In this document: piece by piece, positions 1 to 6,552 of the stretch | Numbering within the stretch: the stretch's first letter is position 1 | How the letters are laid out: each line of letters opens with the position of its first letter | Source: JAFDZV01 sp966128725 | Lineage (GTDB): Bacteria; Bacteroidota; Ignavibacteria; OLB7 | DNA length: 13,761 bases | Assembly: GCA_966128725.1 (NCBI GenBank) | Contig: CBHYLN010000148.1 | Span: 1-13,761 of the forward strand | Direction: 5' to 3' | Notes under the pieces: generated by a model | Told to the model about the DNA's origin: nothing | The model's database searches: none | Seen by the model: the letters and a program-made list of their open reading frames with translations, nothing else | Position numbers and translations under genes: made by a program

Positions 1-420
1 GCTGTTTCGCCGAAATACCTGAAAAATGTCTGCGTGCCGTACGATGCAGGAAAATTGCGCGTATTTAAGCGGCGCCAAGCCAATTGCTCGTGTTGCGTAA
101 TGGTGCCACCGGGGGGTACCATTTGATGTACTGTTGCCGGCCCCATGCAGGCCCTAGTTTTGCAGCAGGGTTGATGATGTCCTCATTTACCCTTCCCCCC
201 ATCCCCCGCGACCGTAACTCCCACTCGAACCCCCGCAGGTTACGATCTCAACGTCGGTACGCCCACGATCGTTGTTTGCTCAATCGATCCAGGGGATTGT
301 TTTGCCCGCAACCGTACGGAGCGCACCGTGGTTGTGGGCGGGCAGGGTGCGCGCACGCCATGCCCGGCGGAGATCGGATCGGTTGACAATCCATCCAATA
401 CACAAACAGGGGATAGAGTC
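1..420. other. Gene-free leader upstream of 421-840
   Basis: I see no convincing gene here. The open frames that cross it lack a ribosome-binding site and have no domain or signal-peptide character. It is presumably the promoter and leader region of the exported protein starting at 421. The only promoter-like match is TTTG at 275-278, then 18 nt, then TTGTTTTG at 297-304, an imperfect fit to the Bacteroidota -33 TTTG / -7 TAnnTTTG pattern. A TTGACA string at 383-388 has no matching -10. The box found upstream of the five-member family is absent here. Confidence 0.5.
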
Positions 421-840
421 ATGAAAATCGCACTGAATCACGCTTTGCGGGCAGTTGTCGCGATTGCGGCGTTGCTTGTTCTTTCGGTGGTTATTACAAC
501 CAGCGCCTCGGCGCAGGACGATCCGAACTTCGACGTGAAGGTTATGTCGCCAGCAGGAGGTGCCGCTGGTGAACTGCCCTTGAACTATATCGTCAACTTC
601 ACCGATGGAACGTCGGCGCCAGGCGCAATTAATGCAGAAGGGCTGTACACGTTCCCAACACCAATTGGAGCGGATGTTCAGTCGGTGGTGTATAATGGCC
701 AGACCATTCTTGCAGGCGGGCCGGCCGTTGCAGTGCCGTGGGCCGGCGGTTGCTGGCGTTGGTGCATCAAGTGCCGTTTCTGGCCGTGGTGGCGTCTGCG
801 CTGCTACATCATCATCTATTGGGATCCGTGCTGCCCATAG
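421..840 (+). CDS. Small exported protein with Trp/Arg/Cys-rich C-terminal tail
   Basis: A 139-residue protein of unknown function. The start at 421 is chosen over an upstream in-frame ATG at 328 because AGGGGA (408-413) lies 7 nt before it and because a standard signal peptide then begins at residue 1 (lysine, hydrophobic stretch at about residues 11-27, ASA cleavage site before Q32). The mature part has a mostly beta-like middle (about 40-108) and a very unusual end: six cysteines (111, 115, 118, 128, 137, 138), all in the last 29 residues, with the aromatic, basic segment RFWPWWRLR (119-127) between two of them. The G-C-x3-C pattern at 110-115 resembles the same point in the Cys-rich proteins at 8642-9034 and 9332-9766, so it may be a remote relative with fewer disulfides. 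It is followed by a strong terminator shared with the convergent gene. Export is inferred; function is unknown. Confidence 0.85.
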   Translation: MKIALNHALRAVVAIAALLVLSVVITTSASAQDDPNFDVKVMSPAGGAAGELPLNYIVNFTDGTSAPGAINAEGLYTFPTPIGADVQSVVYNGQTILAGGPAVAVPWAGGCWRWCIKCRFWPWWRLRCYIIIYWDPCCP

Positions 841-916
841 GCTCGTGATACACTGACCGCGTATGCGGCGCCTGCGACCCCGGATATCACCGGGGCTCAG
901 CCGGCATCACAAAACA

Positions 917-951
917 ACGCCCCCTCGAGACCGATGGTACCGAGGGGGCGT
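917..951. terminator. Bidirectional intrinsic terminator
   Basis: A perfect 11-bp GC-rich stem (917-927 with 941-951) has a 13-nt loop. It is flanked by T-rich sequence on the right (TGTTTGTT) and A-rich sequence on the left (AAAACA), so it can stop transcription from both the plus-strand gene ending at 840 and the minus-strand gene ending at 995. Confidence 0.85.
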
Positions 952-994
952 GTTTGTTACGGACCGGGCGAACAACCGGGGATTGCCGGGATGA

Positions 995-1606
995 TTATTG
1001 AAGCGTCACTGACGCGTTCGCGGGAATGGTAAAGCTTGGGCCGTTGGGATTGCTGGCATCCGAGAACGTTACGGCATTGACGAACTGGTACAGCTCGTTC
1101 TGCTGTGGGTTGAACGTCATCAGGTTGGCGTTGCGCATGTGGCACGGTGTATTGTTGGTGAACACCCCGGGCAGCCCCTCGATGGTTCCTGTGACGTTTG
1201 CGTAGACGTCCGCGGTTGCGGGAAATTCCACTCCCGGTGTGTTGGACGTAATGGTTGTGCTGGCCACGGGCCGCGACGCGTCGAACGTGAACGTATACGA
1301 GCCGTACAGCGGATCGGTGCCGGAAATCGTTATGCTGACCGGTGTGAACGTGGCGGTTCCCGCGTCCTGCTCTTCCTGGGTTGTGGTGCTCTGGAACGAC
1401 GCGTCGCCGCTTGCCCCGGCGTTCAGCTCGTCGTCGGCGCCGTCGCCGTCGAGATCACCGCCCACCACCACCACGTGCCCTTCGCACGCAACATGGCATA
1501 CAACGATGTCGCCTTCCGGTACAAAGATGCTTTGCGCGCCAGCCGAGGGTGCGTGCAGGGCAGCAACAAGTGTGGCCGCCGCGGCGAGGGTTATAATCTT
1601 CACCAT
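995..1606 (-). CDS. Exported paralog-family protein, divergent member with Asp-rich loop
   Basis: A 203-residue exported protein. The start at 1606 is supported by AGGAG upstream (minus strand) and an immediate signal peptide ending SAGA before Q25. The C-terminal two thirds align with the four tandem genes at 9913-13384: DPLYGSYTFTFDASRP corresponds to their DPVLGT..TT.D..R, and VEFPATADVY to their EFPATEDIY; the protein ends in a similar beta-strand-like tail. It differs in the N-terminal part, which has C37 and C41 and the acidic loop DLDGDGADDE (51-60), shaped like a DxDxDG calcium-binding loop of the EF-hand or thrombospondin-3 type. I do not recognise a named domain for the family. The gene has the family's promoter box (1834-1876) and a leader of about 220 nt, although it lies 8 kb from its relatives. 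Calcium binding is inference only. Confidence 0.9.
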   Translation of the reverse strand: MVKIITLAAAATLVAALHAPSAGAQSIFVPEGDIVVCHVACEGHVVVVGGDLDGDGADDELNAGASGDASFQSTTTQEEQDAGTATFTPVSITISGTDPLYGSYTFTFDASRPVASTTITSNTPGVEFPATADVYANVTGTIEGLPGVFTNNTPCHMRNANLMTFNPQQNELYQFVNAVTFSDASNPNGPSFTIPANASVTLQ

Positions 1607-1833
1607 GGTCTGATGTCTCCTGTGAACAGATGAATGGGAAACTGTGCGAGTGCCGACCGGCATTCGCGATCACGTGGAGAGAGAGTTGTGCGCCTGTGCG
1701 TTGATACCCGAAGCTGCCTGTGAAGCGGTAAACGCTGCGACCGTCAGTGGAAGCCGTCTCGGCCAAAGCTTCGGAAGTCCGGGGCGGGGGGGGATGGATA
1801 GTTGAATACGTGGGGTGATACCGTGTGTGGAAA

Positions 1834-1876
1834 CAATAATACGCCGAGCGCCACGGCCTCGCTTCTTCCGGATTGC
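1834..1876 (-). promoter_or_regulatory. Family promoter module upstream of 995-1606
   Basis: Read on the minus strand: box GCAATCCGGAAGAAG (1876 down to 1862), a 20-nt spacer, then TATTATTG (1841-1834), a one-mismatch fit to the Bacteroidota -7 element TAnnTTTG. The same box with the same 20-nt gap occurs at four other sites, each upstream of a member of the same protein family. The rest of 1607-1979 is leader for the gene starting at 1606 and a short gap after the lipoprotein gene; I see no gene in it. Confidence 0.75.
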
Positions 1877-1979
1877 TGAAGGTGCCCGCGCCCAGGCGTT
1901 GCCTGCACGCCCCGCTACGCCTGTGCCTGGCGCGTGGCGATGCCTGCCGCGCCGAATATCGATGTTATTGCGGGAGACG

Positions 1980-2606
1980 TTATTCGGGGCTGGCTGTGGG
2001 GAAGCTGAAGCCAAGCCTGGCCAGATCGTCGTGGTAGTAATCCAGTATTTGCCGGTTCGGATACAGGAAATCCAGATAGGCGCGCCAGGTAGGGTCCACC
2101 CGGATATTCGTGTACGGAGCTCGGGTGGGCGCCTCGGCGCGGTAGAACGCGGCAAGCGCCGTGCGGACGCCGGCTGTATCGCGGATGTACAGGTACTCCA
2201 GCCGTTCGCCGTTATGCGTGAACGTACCCGCGGTTATGAACGGTGTATGGGCCTGAAGCATTGCGCGGCGACGGTCGGCGATGGCGTTCAGTGTGTCCAG
2301 GTCATCTGGGCCTGGCAGGCCGTTCCGCGGGTCGGGCTTGTAGGTAAGGCCGGTGATCAACGCGTACGGGTAACCGGCTACCGGCGCGCGATCCTTCAGA
2401 CGGAGATTCAGAAGCGTGCTGCCGGGGCCTTTTTCGTACTTGACGATATACGACCACCAGAAGTCCGACGGCTCGGTTGCCGGCGTGGCGGGGGATGATG
2501 CCGGGCGTTCGGCGGGTTGCTCCTGCGCTGTGCAGCCAGTTGTGGCCAGCAACATGACCGTTGCACACAATGCGAAGCTGGTGTTTCGAAGGGGGCGTAA
2601 GCTCAT
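1980..2606 (-). CDS. Probable DUF695-family lipoprotein
   Basis: A 208-residue protein. The start at 2606 is chosen over an in-frame ATG at 2738 because it places a signal sequence at the N-terminus: basic residues, hydrophobic residues 11-21, then LLATTGC with C25 as the candidate lipidated cysteine (the lipobox is loose, with Thr at -3). A Pro/Ala/Ser/Glu linker follows (about 28-47), then one domain to the end. This domain has the features I associate with DUF695: an early FWWSY, a GPGSTLLNL stretch, a conserved NGLP, a LNAIADR helix, a THNGERLEYLYIRD strand pair and a late W..YLDFLYPN block. DUF695 has no established biochemical role, and most members I know of are cytoplasmic, so a membrane-anchored version is slightly unusual. 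It diverges from the sulfatase at 2967, with a perfect -7 match at 2649-2656. Confidence 0.8.
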   Translation of the reverse strand: MSLRPLRNTSFALCATVMLLATTGCTAQEQPAERPASSPATPATEPSDFWWSYIVKYEKGPGSTLLNLRLKDRAPVAGYPYALITGLTYKPDPRNGLPGPDDLDTLNAIADRRRAMLQAHTPFITAGTFTHNGERLEYLYIRDTAGVRTALAAFYRAEAPTRAPYTNIRVDPTWRAYLDFLYPNRQILDYYHDDLARLGFSFPTASPE

Positions 2607-2966
2607 GATCTGCCTGGTTCCAACTGTGGGCTGCAATACTGCCGGCGGCAAAGATAGGTATTGCCGAATGGTGACGGTGCTGGCAACACGCGGTGCGCGC
2701 ATGCCGGGCATTGTGGCGCGATCGGTCGGTGCCCGCAAGCAGGCGGAGCTTCAGGATGGATATCGTCAGCTTTTGTATACTGCGCCCGGCCCATTCCCCT
2801 GGGCTGACCAATCCCCTCGTCCCTCTCTCGCAAACGATTCGCGCGGCACGATTGCCGTCCGGCTTGCCGGGAAGTCCCCAGGCGCCCATGTGCTGTCCTT
2901 GAACACCATGGGGGTCATGGCCGTGCTATTCGGATTTCATACAAACACATCACCAGGAGTGTCGAG
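2607..2966. other. Divergent intergenic region between lipoprotein and sulfatase genes
   Basis: A 360-bp non-coding gap that must hold promoters for both flanking genes. On the lipoprotein side there is a perfect -7 element (see 2649-2656). I found no equally good element facing the sulfatase. Open frames crossing the gap (for example one running plus-strand to 2985) have no ribosome-binding site or protein-like composition. Confidence 0.5.
2649..2656 (-). promoter_or_regulatory. -7 element for the DUF695 lipoprotein gene
   Basis: On the minus strand this reads TATCTTTG, a full match to the Bacteroidota -7 consensus TAnnTTTG. It lies about 43 nt upstream of the start codon at 2606, giving a leader of normal length. 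No clear TTTG is seen at the -33 distance, so recognition would lean on the -7 element. Confidence 0.45.
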
Positions 2967-4709
2967 ATGGCGTTCGCAGACATGAAGAAGCGACCCAACA
3001 TTCTGATCATCATCACCGATCAGCAGAGCGCGCACCCGTATTGGCCGGAAGGCTGGGCCGAGGCCAACCTGCCGGCCATGCGGCGGCTTCAGGCCAAGGG
3101 CATGACGTTCACGCGCGGATATACGAACTCGTGTACCTGTTCACCCAGCCGCGCCACGCTGTTCACGGGCCTGTATCCAGCGCAGCACGGGGTTGTCGAG
3201 GTTCTGGAGTTCGACAACATGAGCGATCTGGACGAGGATATCGCCGACGGCATAAAGGCCGGCGGGCTTACCGCCCAGCAGATCAACGCGATGATCACCG
3301 GCGTGAAGGAGCGGCGGCAACGTGGGCTTGCCAGCAACATGCAGAACATGGCCAAGATGCTGAAGTCCGCCGGCTACAACGTGGTACTGAAGGGGAAGTG
3401 GCACCTGACGAAACCCGCGCAGTTCAGCACATCGCTGGGCCAGAAGTACTGGACCGAGGCGGACATCCCGCACCTGGCCGGCCGTTGGGGCTTTACCGGG
3501 TGGGGCATGCCCGACGCCGGCGACAACATGGCCATCGCCAACATGGGCGGCGGCAACACCAACAACGACGGTCGCTTCGTTGACGGTCACGGCCAGTCGG
3601 CCAAGTACGGATATCTGCCCACCGAATACACCGAGGCGCAAAGCGCAACGAGGTTCCTTTCCACGTACGATTCTGACCAGCCGTTCTGCCTGATTGTCTC
3701 GCTGGTGAACCCGCACGATGTGCTTGCATATCCCGGCACGGGCGGCGCGTATGTTACCATCGACGGCCAGCAGGTGCCGCTGTACATCGCCGGCGGCTAC
3801 AACGATTCCATGTTCGACACGTTGCCCATCGAGCCGCCCGAAACCGTGAACGAGTCGCTGGATACCAAGCCTCGCGCGCAGGCGGAGTTCCGCCAGCTCA
3901 GCAACTCGGGCAACGGTGCAATCACCGAAAGCGATACCACCGCGCAGCAACGGTATTGCCAGTTCTATGCCTATCTGTGCCAGCAGGTGGACTACGAGAT
4001 CATGAAGGTGCTGGGCGCGCTGGACGCGAACAACTTCACCGACGACACGGTGATCTTCCGCATCAGCGATCACGGCGATATGGCGATGTCGCACGGTCGG
4101 CAGCGGCAGAAGATGTACAACGTGTACCAGGAAACGCTGAACGTTCCGTTCATCATCTCCAACCCGCAATTGTTCTCGGGGCCGGAGCGGACCGATGCCC
4201 TGGTAAGCCTGGTGGATATCATGCCGACGATTGCCACCATCGCGGGTGTGCCGGAGCCCGAGCAATGGGTATTCAAGGGGCACGATCTTACGCCGCTGCT
4301 TGGCAAGTCCGTTGCCGAGGTGCAGGACTACGTGCACTTCACGTACGATGACCTGTATTTCTACGTGCCAAGCCCGAACCACATTCGCTGCATCGTGGAG
4401 AAGCGCTGGAAGTACGCGGTGTACTTCGACATCTACGACGGCCGCCAGCCGGAGTACGAGATGTACGATCTGCATACCGATCCCACCGAGACGCGCAACC
4501 TTGCGTTCCCGTCGGTGGTGGCGAACCTTCCGCCGGAGGAACAGGCGGCTGTTGAAGCACAGCGGCAGCGCCTGCACAAGCGCCTGATTGAAGTGATGCA
4601 GGATCTGGGCACAACGCCGGATGCGATCATATTCCCGGAGCATTCCGGATACGATCCAACGGCGTCGACGGATCTCCCGCGTCACAGCCCGTACGTCGAG
4701 GAGGCATAA
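2967..4709 (+). CDS. Sulfatase, S1 / alkaline phosphatase superfamily, cytoplasmic
   Basis: A 580-residue sulfatase expected to hydrolyse sulfate esters; the substrate cannot be told from sequence. The start at 2967 follows AGGAG at 8 nt. No signal peptide is present, so it should act in the cytoplasm, like choline-sulfatase-type enzymes. The active-site signature is complete: metal ligand D18 in ITDQQ, the maturation motif CSPSR with C58 (to become formylglycine) followed by ATLFTGLYPAQHG, KGKWH at 142-146, SDHGD with D368/H369 as metal ligands, and a downstream K382 near SHGRQRQK. The C-terminal part has the usual YEMYDLHTDPTETRNL block. A formylglycine-generating enzyme or anaerobic sulfatase-maturing enzyme is needed and is not in this window. 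It stands alone, divergent from the lipoprotein gene and followed by a hairpin terminator. Other phosphoesterases of the superfamily are unlikely given CxPSR. Confidence 0.95.
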   Translation: MAFADMKKRPNILIIITDQQSAHPYWPEGWAEANLPAMRRLQAKGMTFTRGYTNSCTCSPSRATLFTGLYPAQHGVVEVLEFDNMSDLDEDIADGIKAGGLTAQQINAMITGVKERRQRGLASNMQNMAKMLKSAGYNVVLKGKWHLTKPAQFSTSLGQKYWTEADIPHLAGRWGFTGWGMPDAGDNMAIANMGGGNTNNDGRFVDGHGQSAKYGYLPTEYTEAQSATRFLSTYDSDQPFCLIVSLVNPHDVLAYPGTGGAYVTIDGQQVPLYIAGGYNDSMFDTLPIEPPETVNESLDTKPRAQAEFRQLSNSGNGAITESDTTAQQRYCQFYAYLCQQVDYEIMKVLGALDANNFTDDTVIFRISDHGDMAMSHGRQRQKMYNVYQETLNVPFIISNPQLFSGPERTDALVSLVDIMPTIATIAGVPEPEQWVFKGHDLTPLLGKSVAEVQDYVHFTYDDLYFYVPSPNHIRCIVEKRWKYAVYFDIYDGRQPEYEMYDLHTDPTETRNLAFPSVVANLPPEEQAAVEAQRQRLHKRLIEVMQDLGTTPDAIIFPEHSGYDPTASTDLPRHSPYVEEA

Positions 4710-4743
4710 GCCAGGGGGCCGGGATACGGAAGGTGGATAATCG

Positions 4744-4771
4744 GCGGCGGGCGTCACCATGCGCCCGCCGC
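4744..4771 (+). terminator. Hairpin terminator after the sulfatase gene
   Basis: A perfect 10-bp G+C stem (4744-4753 with 4762-4771) with an 8-nt loop is followed by TCTGTGTTT. It sits 34 nt past the sulfatase stop and faces the convergent gene ending at 4864, for which it could also serve. Confidence 0.7.
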
Positions 4772-4849
4772 TCTGTGTTTGCGGCCTGGTGTGCGTTAGT
4801 GGCGGCATCGCCCGGGCCGTTTGCACGCAGGCGCCGCGCCCATGCGCGC

Positions 4850-4937
4850 CCCGCCGTGCGCCCCTATCGGATGCCGTGGCCCCGAACGAGCGTTACGTTG
4901 CCGGTTGCCTGGGCGCTGTCCAGCAGGGGCGCGATGC
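4850..4937. repeat. 88-bp direct repeat, copy A (3' end of the 4864-6213 gene)
   Basis: This segment recurs at 6339-6426 in the same orientation with 85 of 88 positions identical by my hand alignment. It covers the last 24 codons, the stop codon and 14 bp downstream of the exported-protein gene. The two copies flank that gene almost exactly. Confidence 0.95.
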
Positions 4938-6213
4938 TCAGCGTTGTTGCCTTCCACGATGATGCATCGCGCCAGGGCAGCGGTCGTGTGCGTGAGCGCA
5001 GCTCGGCAATCCGCCGCTGCTGCGTTGCGCCGATCGGCAGCCCCCGCCGTTGAAGTATCAACAGTCCCACCGCGCCATGCAGTGCCGTGTACGGGTTCAT
5101 CGAATACAGCAGGCGCGTAAGCGCCGTGGTATCGCGCTGTGTGATATGCCGGCTCATTTCCGCGGTCATCGTGTTGCCCTGTTCCTCATTGCTGATAACG
5201 GGCAGGCAGCCTGTAAACGGGGAGTATTCGCAGCCGTTCAGATCAACCTGAATGCCGTATGCGCGCTCGTGTTGCTGAATCAGGCGCGCAAGCACCGCTG
5301 GATTGGCGACGATTGTCCGGATCAACGCATCGCCGCCTTCCCATCCCGACTGATATTTCCTGATGGCGATCGCCACAACCGTATCGCCCACAACAAGCGT
5401 CTGTGCGGTGTACTGCATGTTGCCGATACCGAATACAACAGGGATGCGGTTTAGGCCGTCGCCGATTTCCACCGTGTCGAAGCTGAGTTGCCCGGCGTTG
5501 ATCGCCGGGGCCGATCGTGGCGGCAAGCCGATCAGCGAATCGCCGGTGATGCAGGCCGCGTTGATCCTCCGGCAAAGTTCCCGCCCTGTAAACTTCGGGC
5601 TGGTCGCCGCATCGGCCACATTCCGGGCCACGCAATCCTGAACGGTTGTGTCGACGAACACCCAGCTCATCTCCGACCACGTCATGTGTTCGTCCGGGCG
5701 AACCACGATCTCCGTGATGCGCTGGTTGCGTTCGCCACTCACGGTGATATGCCTGCCGGTGATCATCATCGTGGCGCCGCCGGTGTCGGCGCGATCCCGC
5801 AAACGTCGCCAGTCGCGATCCAGGCGAAACAGGCGCGGCAGTTCCCGAACGGTGGTAACGCCAAGTACGGCGCCGCCATGCTGTGTTTGCCGTTGCACCA
5901 CCCGGGCGTTGCAGGGCGCGCGCAGCGTAAAGCTCAGTATGAGGCGTCGTCGATCGTATGCCTCAAAACGGAAACCGATGCCGAGCGAGTCGTACCACAG
6001 CGTGCCGGTGTGCCAGTCGGCGTTACGTTCGATCCGGTATCCAGGCCCGTGCCGCTTGATCGCCCAAGCCAGTGTGGGGCGATCGGCAACCGCCGGCCAG
6101 CCCACAACACCGATGCCGGGTACCACGGTGAGCGTATCGGCCCGCGTGGCCGACCAGCTCAGCACGGCAAGCACGGCGCAGAGCCCGGGATGTATGAACC
6201 ATCGTGAGATCAT
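4864..6213 (-). CDS. Large exported protein of unknown function
   Basis: A 449-residue protein. The start at 6213 is chosen because a signal peptide follows at once (MISRWF, hydrophobic residues about 10-20, ending ATRA before D26); the in-frame ATG at 6270 would add 19 polar residues. I do not recognise a domain. The first part (about 26-110) reads as beta-rich, with VVPGIGVVGW, a YDSLGIGFRFEAYD turn and an LILSFTLRAPC strand. The middle contains paired cysteines (TVQDCVA, GRELCRR, NAACITG) and the later part has DLNGCEYSPFTGCLP, suggesting disulfides and a periplasmic or extracellular location. The last 100 residues are helical and Arg-rich. There is no lipobox and no T9SS domain. It is oddly flanked by 88-bp direct repeats made of its own 3' end, with an in-frame tail remnant upstream at 6353-6426. 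No strong promoter was seen. Confidence 0.85.
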   Translation of the reverse strand: MISRWFIHPGLCAVLAVLSWSATRADTLTVVPGIGVVGWPAVADRPTLAWAIKRHGPGYRIERNADWHTGTLWYDSLGIGFRFEAYDRRRLILSFTLRAPCNARVVQRQTQHGGAVLGVTTVRELPRLFRLDRDWRRLRDRADTGGATMMITGRHITVSGERNQRITEIVVRPDEHMTWSEMSWVFVDTTVQDCVARNVADAATSPKFTGRELCRRINAACITGDSLIGLPPRSAPAINAGQLSFDTVEIGDGLNRIPVVFGIGNMQYTAQTLVVGDTVVAIAIRKYQSGWEGGDALIRTIVANPAVLARLIQQHERAYGIQVDLNGCEYSPFTGCLPVISNEEQGNTMTAEMSRHITQRDTTALTRLLYSMNPYTALHGAVGLLILQRRGLPIGATQQRRIAELRSRTRPLPWRDASSWKATTLSIAPLLDSAQATGNVTLVRGHGIR

Positions 6214-6338
6214 CGGTTGTGCATCATCGAGTTGGGATAATCGGGTTTTGCATTTTCCGGGCGAAGGCAACGCCGCGGTTCAAACAGGCTGGTGGAAGAT
6301 CGGAATCGGCCAACGGGCGGGCAATGATCGTTGCTGTA

Positions 6339-6426
6339 CCCGCCGTGCGCCCCTATCGGATGCCGTGGCCCCGAACGAGCGTTACGTTGCCGGTTGCCCG
6401 GGCGCTGTGAAGCAGGGGCGCGATGC
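6339..6426. repeat. 88-bp direct repeat, copy B (upstream of the 4864-6213 gene)
   Basis: This is the second copy of 4850-4937, offset by 1489 bp, with mismatches only at positions corresponding to 4910 and 4920-4921. Similarity stops abruptly on both sides, so it is a discrete duplicated block and not a decayed whole gene. Confidence 0.95.
6353..6426 (-). pseudogene. Duplicated C-terminal tail remnant of the 4864-6213 gene
   Basis: On the minus strand this encodes GIAPLLHSARATGNVTLVRG followed by HGIR and a stop, the same frame and stop as the end of the exported-protein gene, with Asp to His and Gln to Arg changes and one silent change. Upstream of it the frame continues open through unrelated codons (an ATG is at about 6444), so it could yield at most a short peptide. 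I read it as the remnant of a tandem copy whose body was deleted, or as a duplicated segment captured upstream. Confidence 0.75.
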
Positions 6427-6552
6427 CTGTAACCACCATGACCATTGGGTGTTTCGTGAACAGTCCGGGCTGTAGATTGCAACCCGGCAGGCCGATCGCC
6501 CGTGCCTGCACGATTCGGGCTTCCCCGGGGAATCAAACCAAAGGTCCTGCAC

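Larger units (their letters stand above)
6214..6552. other. Divergent intergenic region with the duplicated gene tail
   Basis: A 339-bp gap between the exported-protein gene (minus) and the beta-helix gene (plus). It holds the 88-bp repeat copy B. No TAnnTTTG element or family promoter box was found for either flanking gene. Confidence 0.5.

Noticed and set aside
383..388. TTGACA as a sigma-70 -35 box for the gene at 421
   Set aside because: There is no -10 hexamer at 16-18 nt, and the position would put the transcription start at or beyond the ribosome-binding site.
421..840. Bacteriocin or toxin assignment for the Trp/Arg/Cys-tailed protein
   Set aside because: No immunity gene, leader-peptidase site, ABC exporter or modification enzyme is next to it; the resemblance to antimicrobial peptides is compositional only.
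995..1606. Dockerin or cellulosome component based on DLDGDGADDE
   Set aside because: Only one such loop is present, and dockerins need two paired calcium-loop repeats with the following helix pattern, which is absent.
1815..2498. 227-codon plus-strand frame over the lipoprotein gene
   Set aside because: It overlaps the DUF695-like gene on the other strand and also the promoter module at 1834-1876; no motif was seen.
3141..4826. 561-codon open frame antisense to the sulfatase gene
   Set aside because: It is the mirror of a GC-rich, strongly biased coding sequence; it has no ribosome-binding site, no domain pattern, and the opposite strand has a complete sulfatase active site.
5488..6475. 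Plus-strand open frames (239 and 275 codons) over the 4864-6213 gene
   Set aside because: The Arg/Pro-rich composition is typical of shadow frames, with no ribosome-binding site. The minus frame has a signal peptide and paired cysteines.
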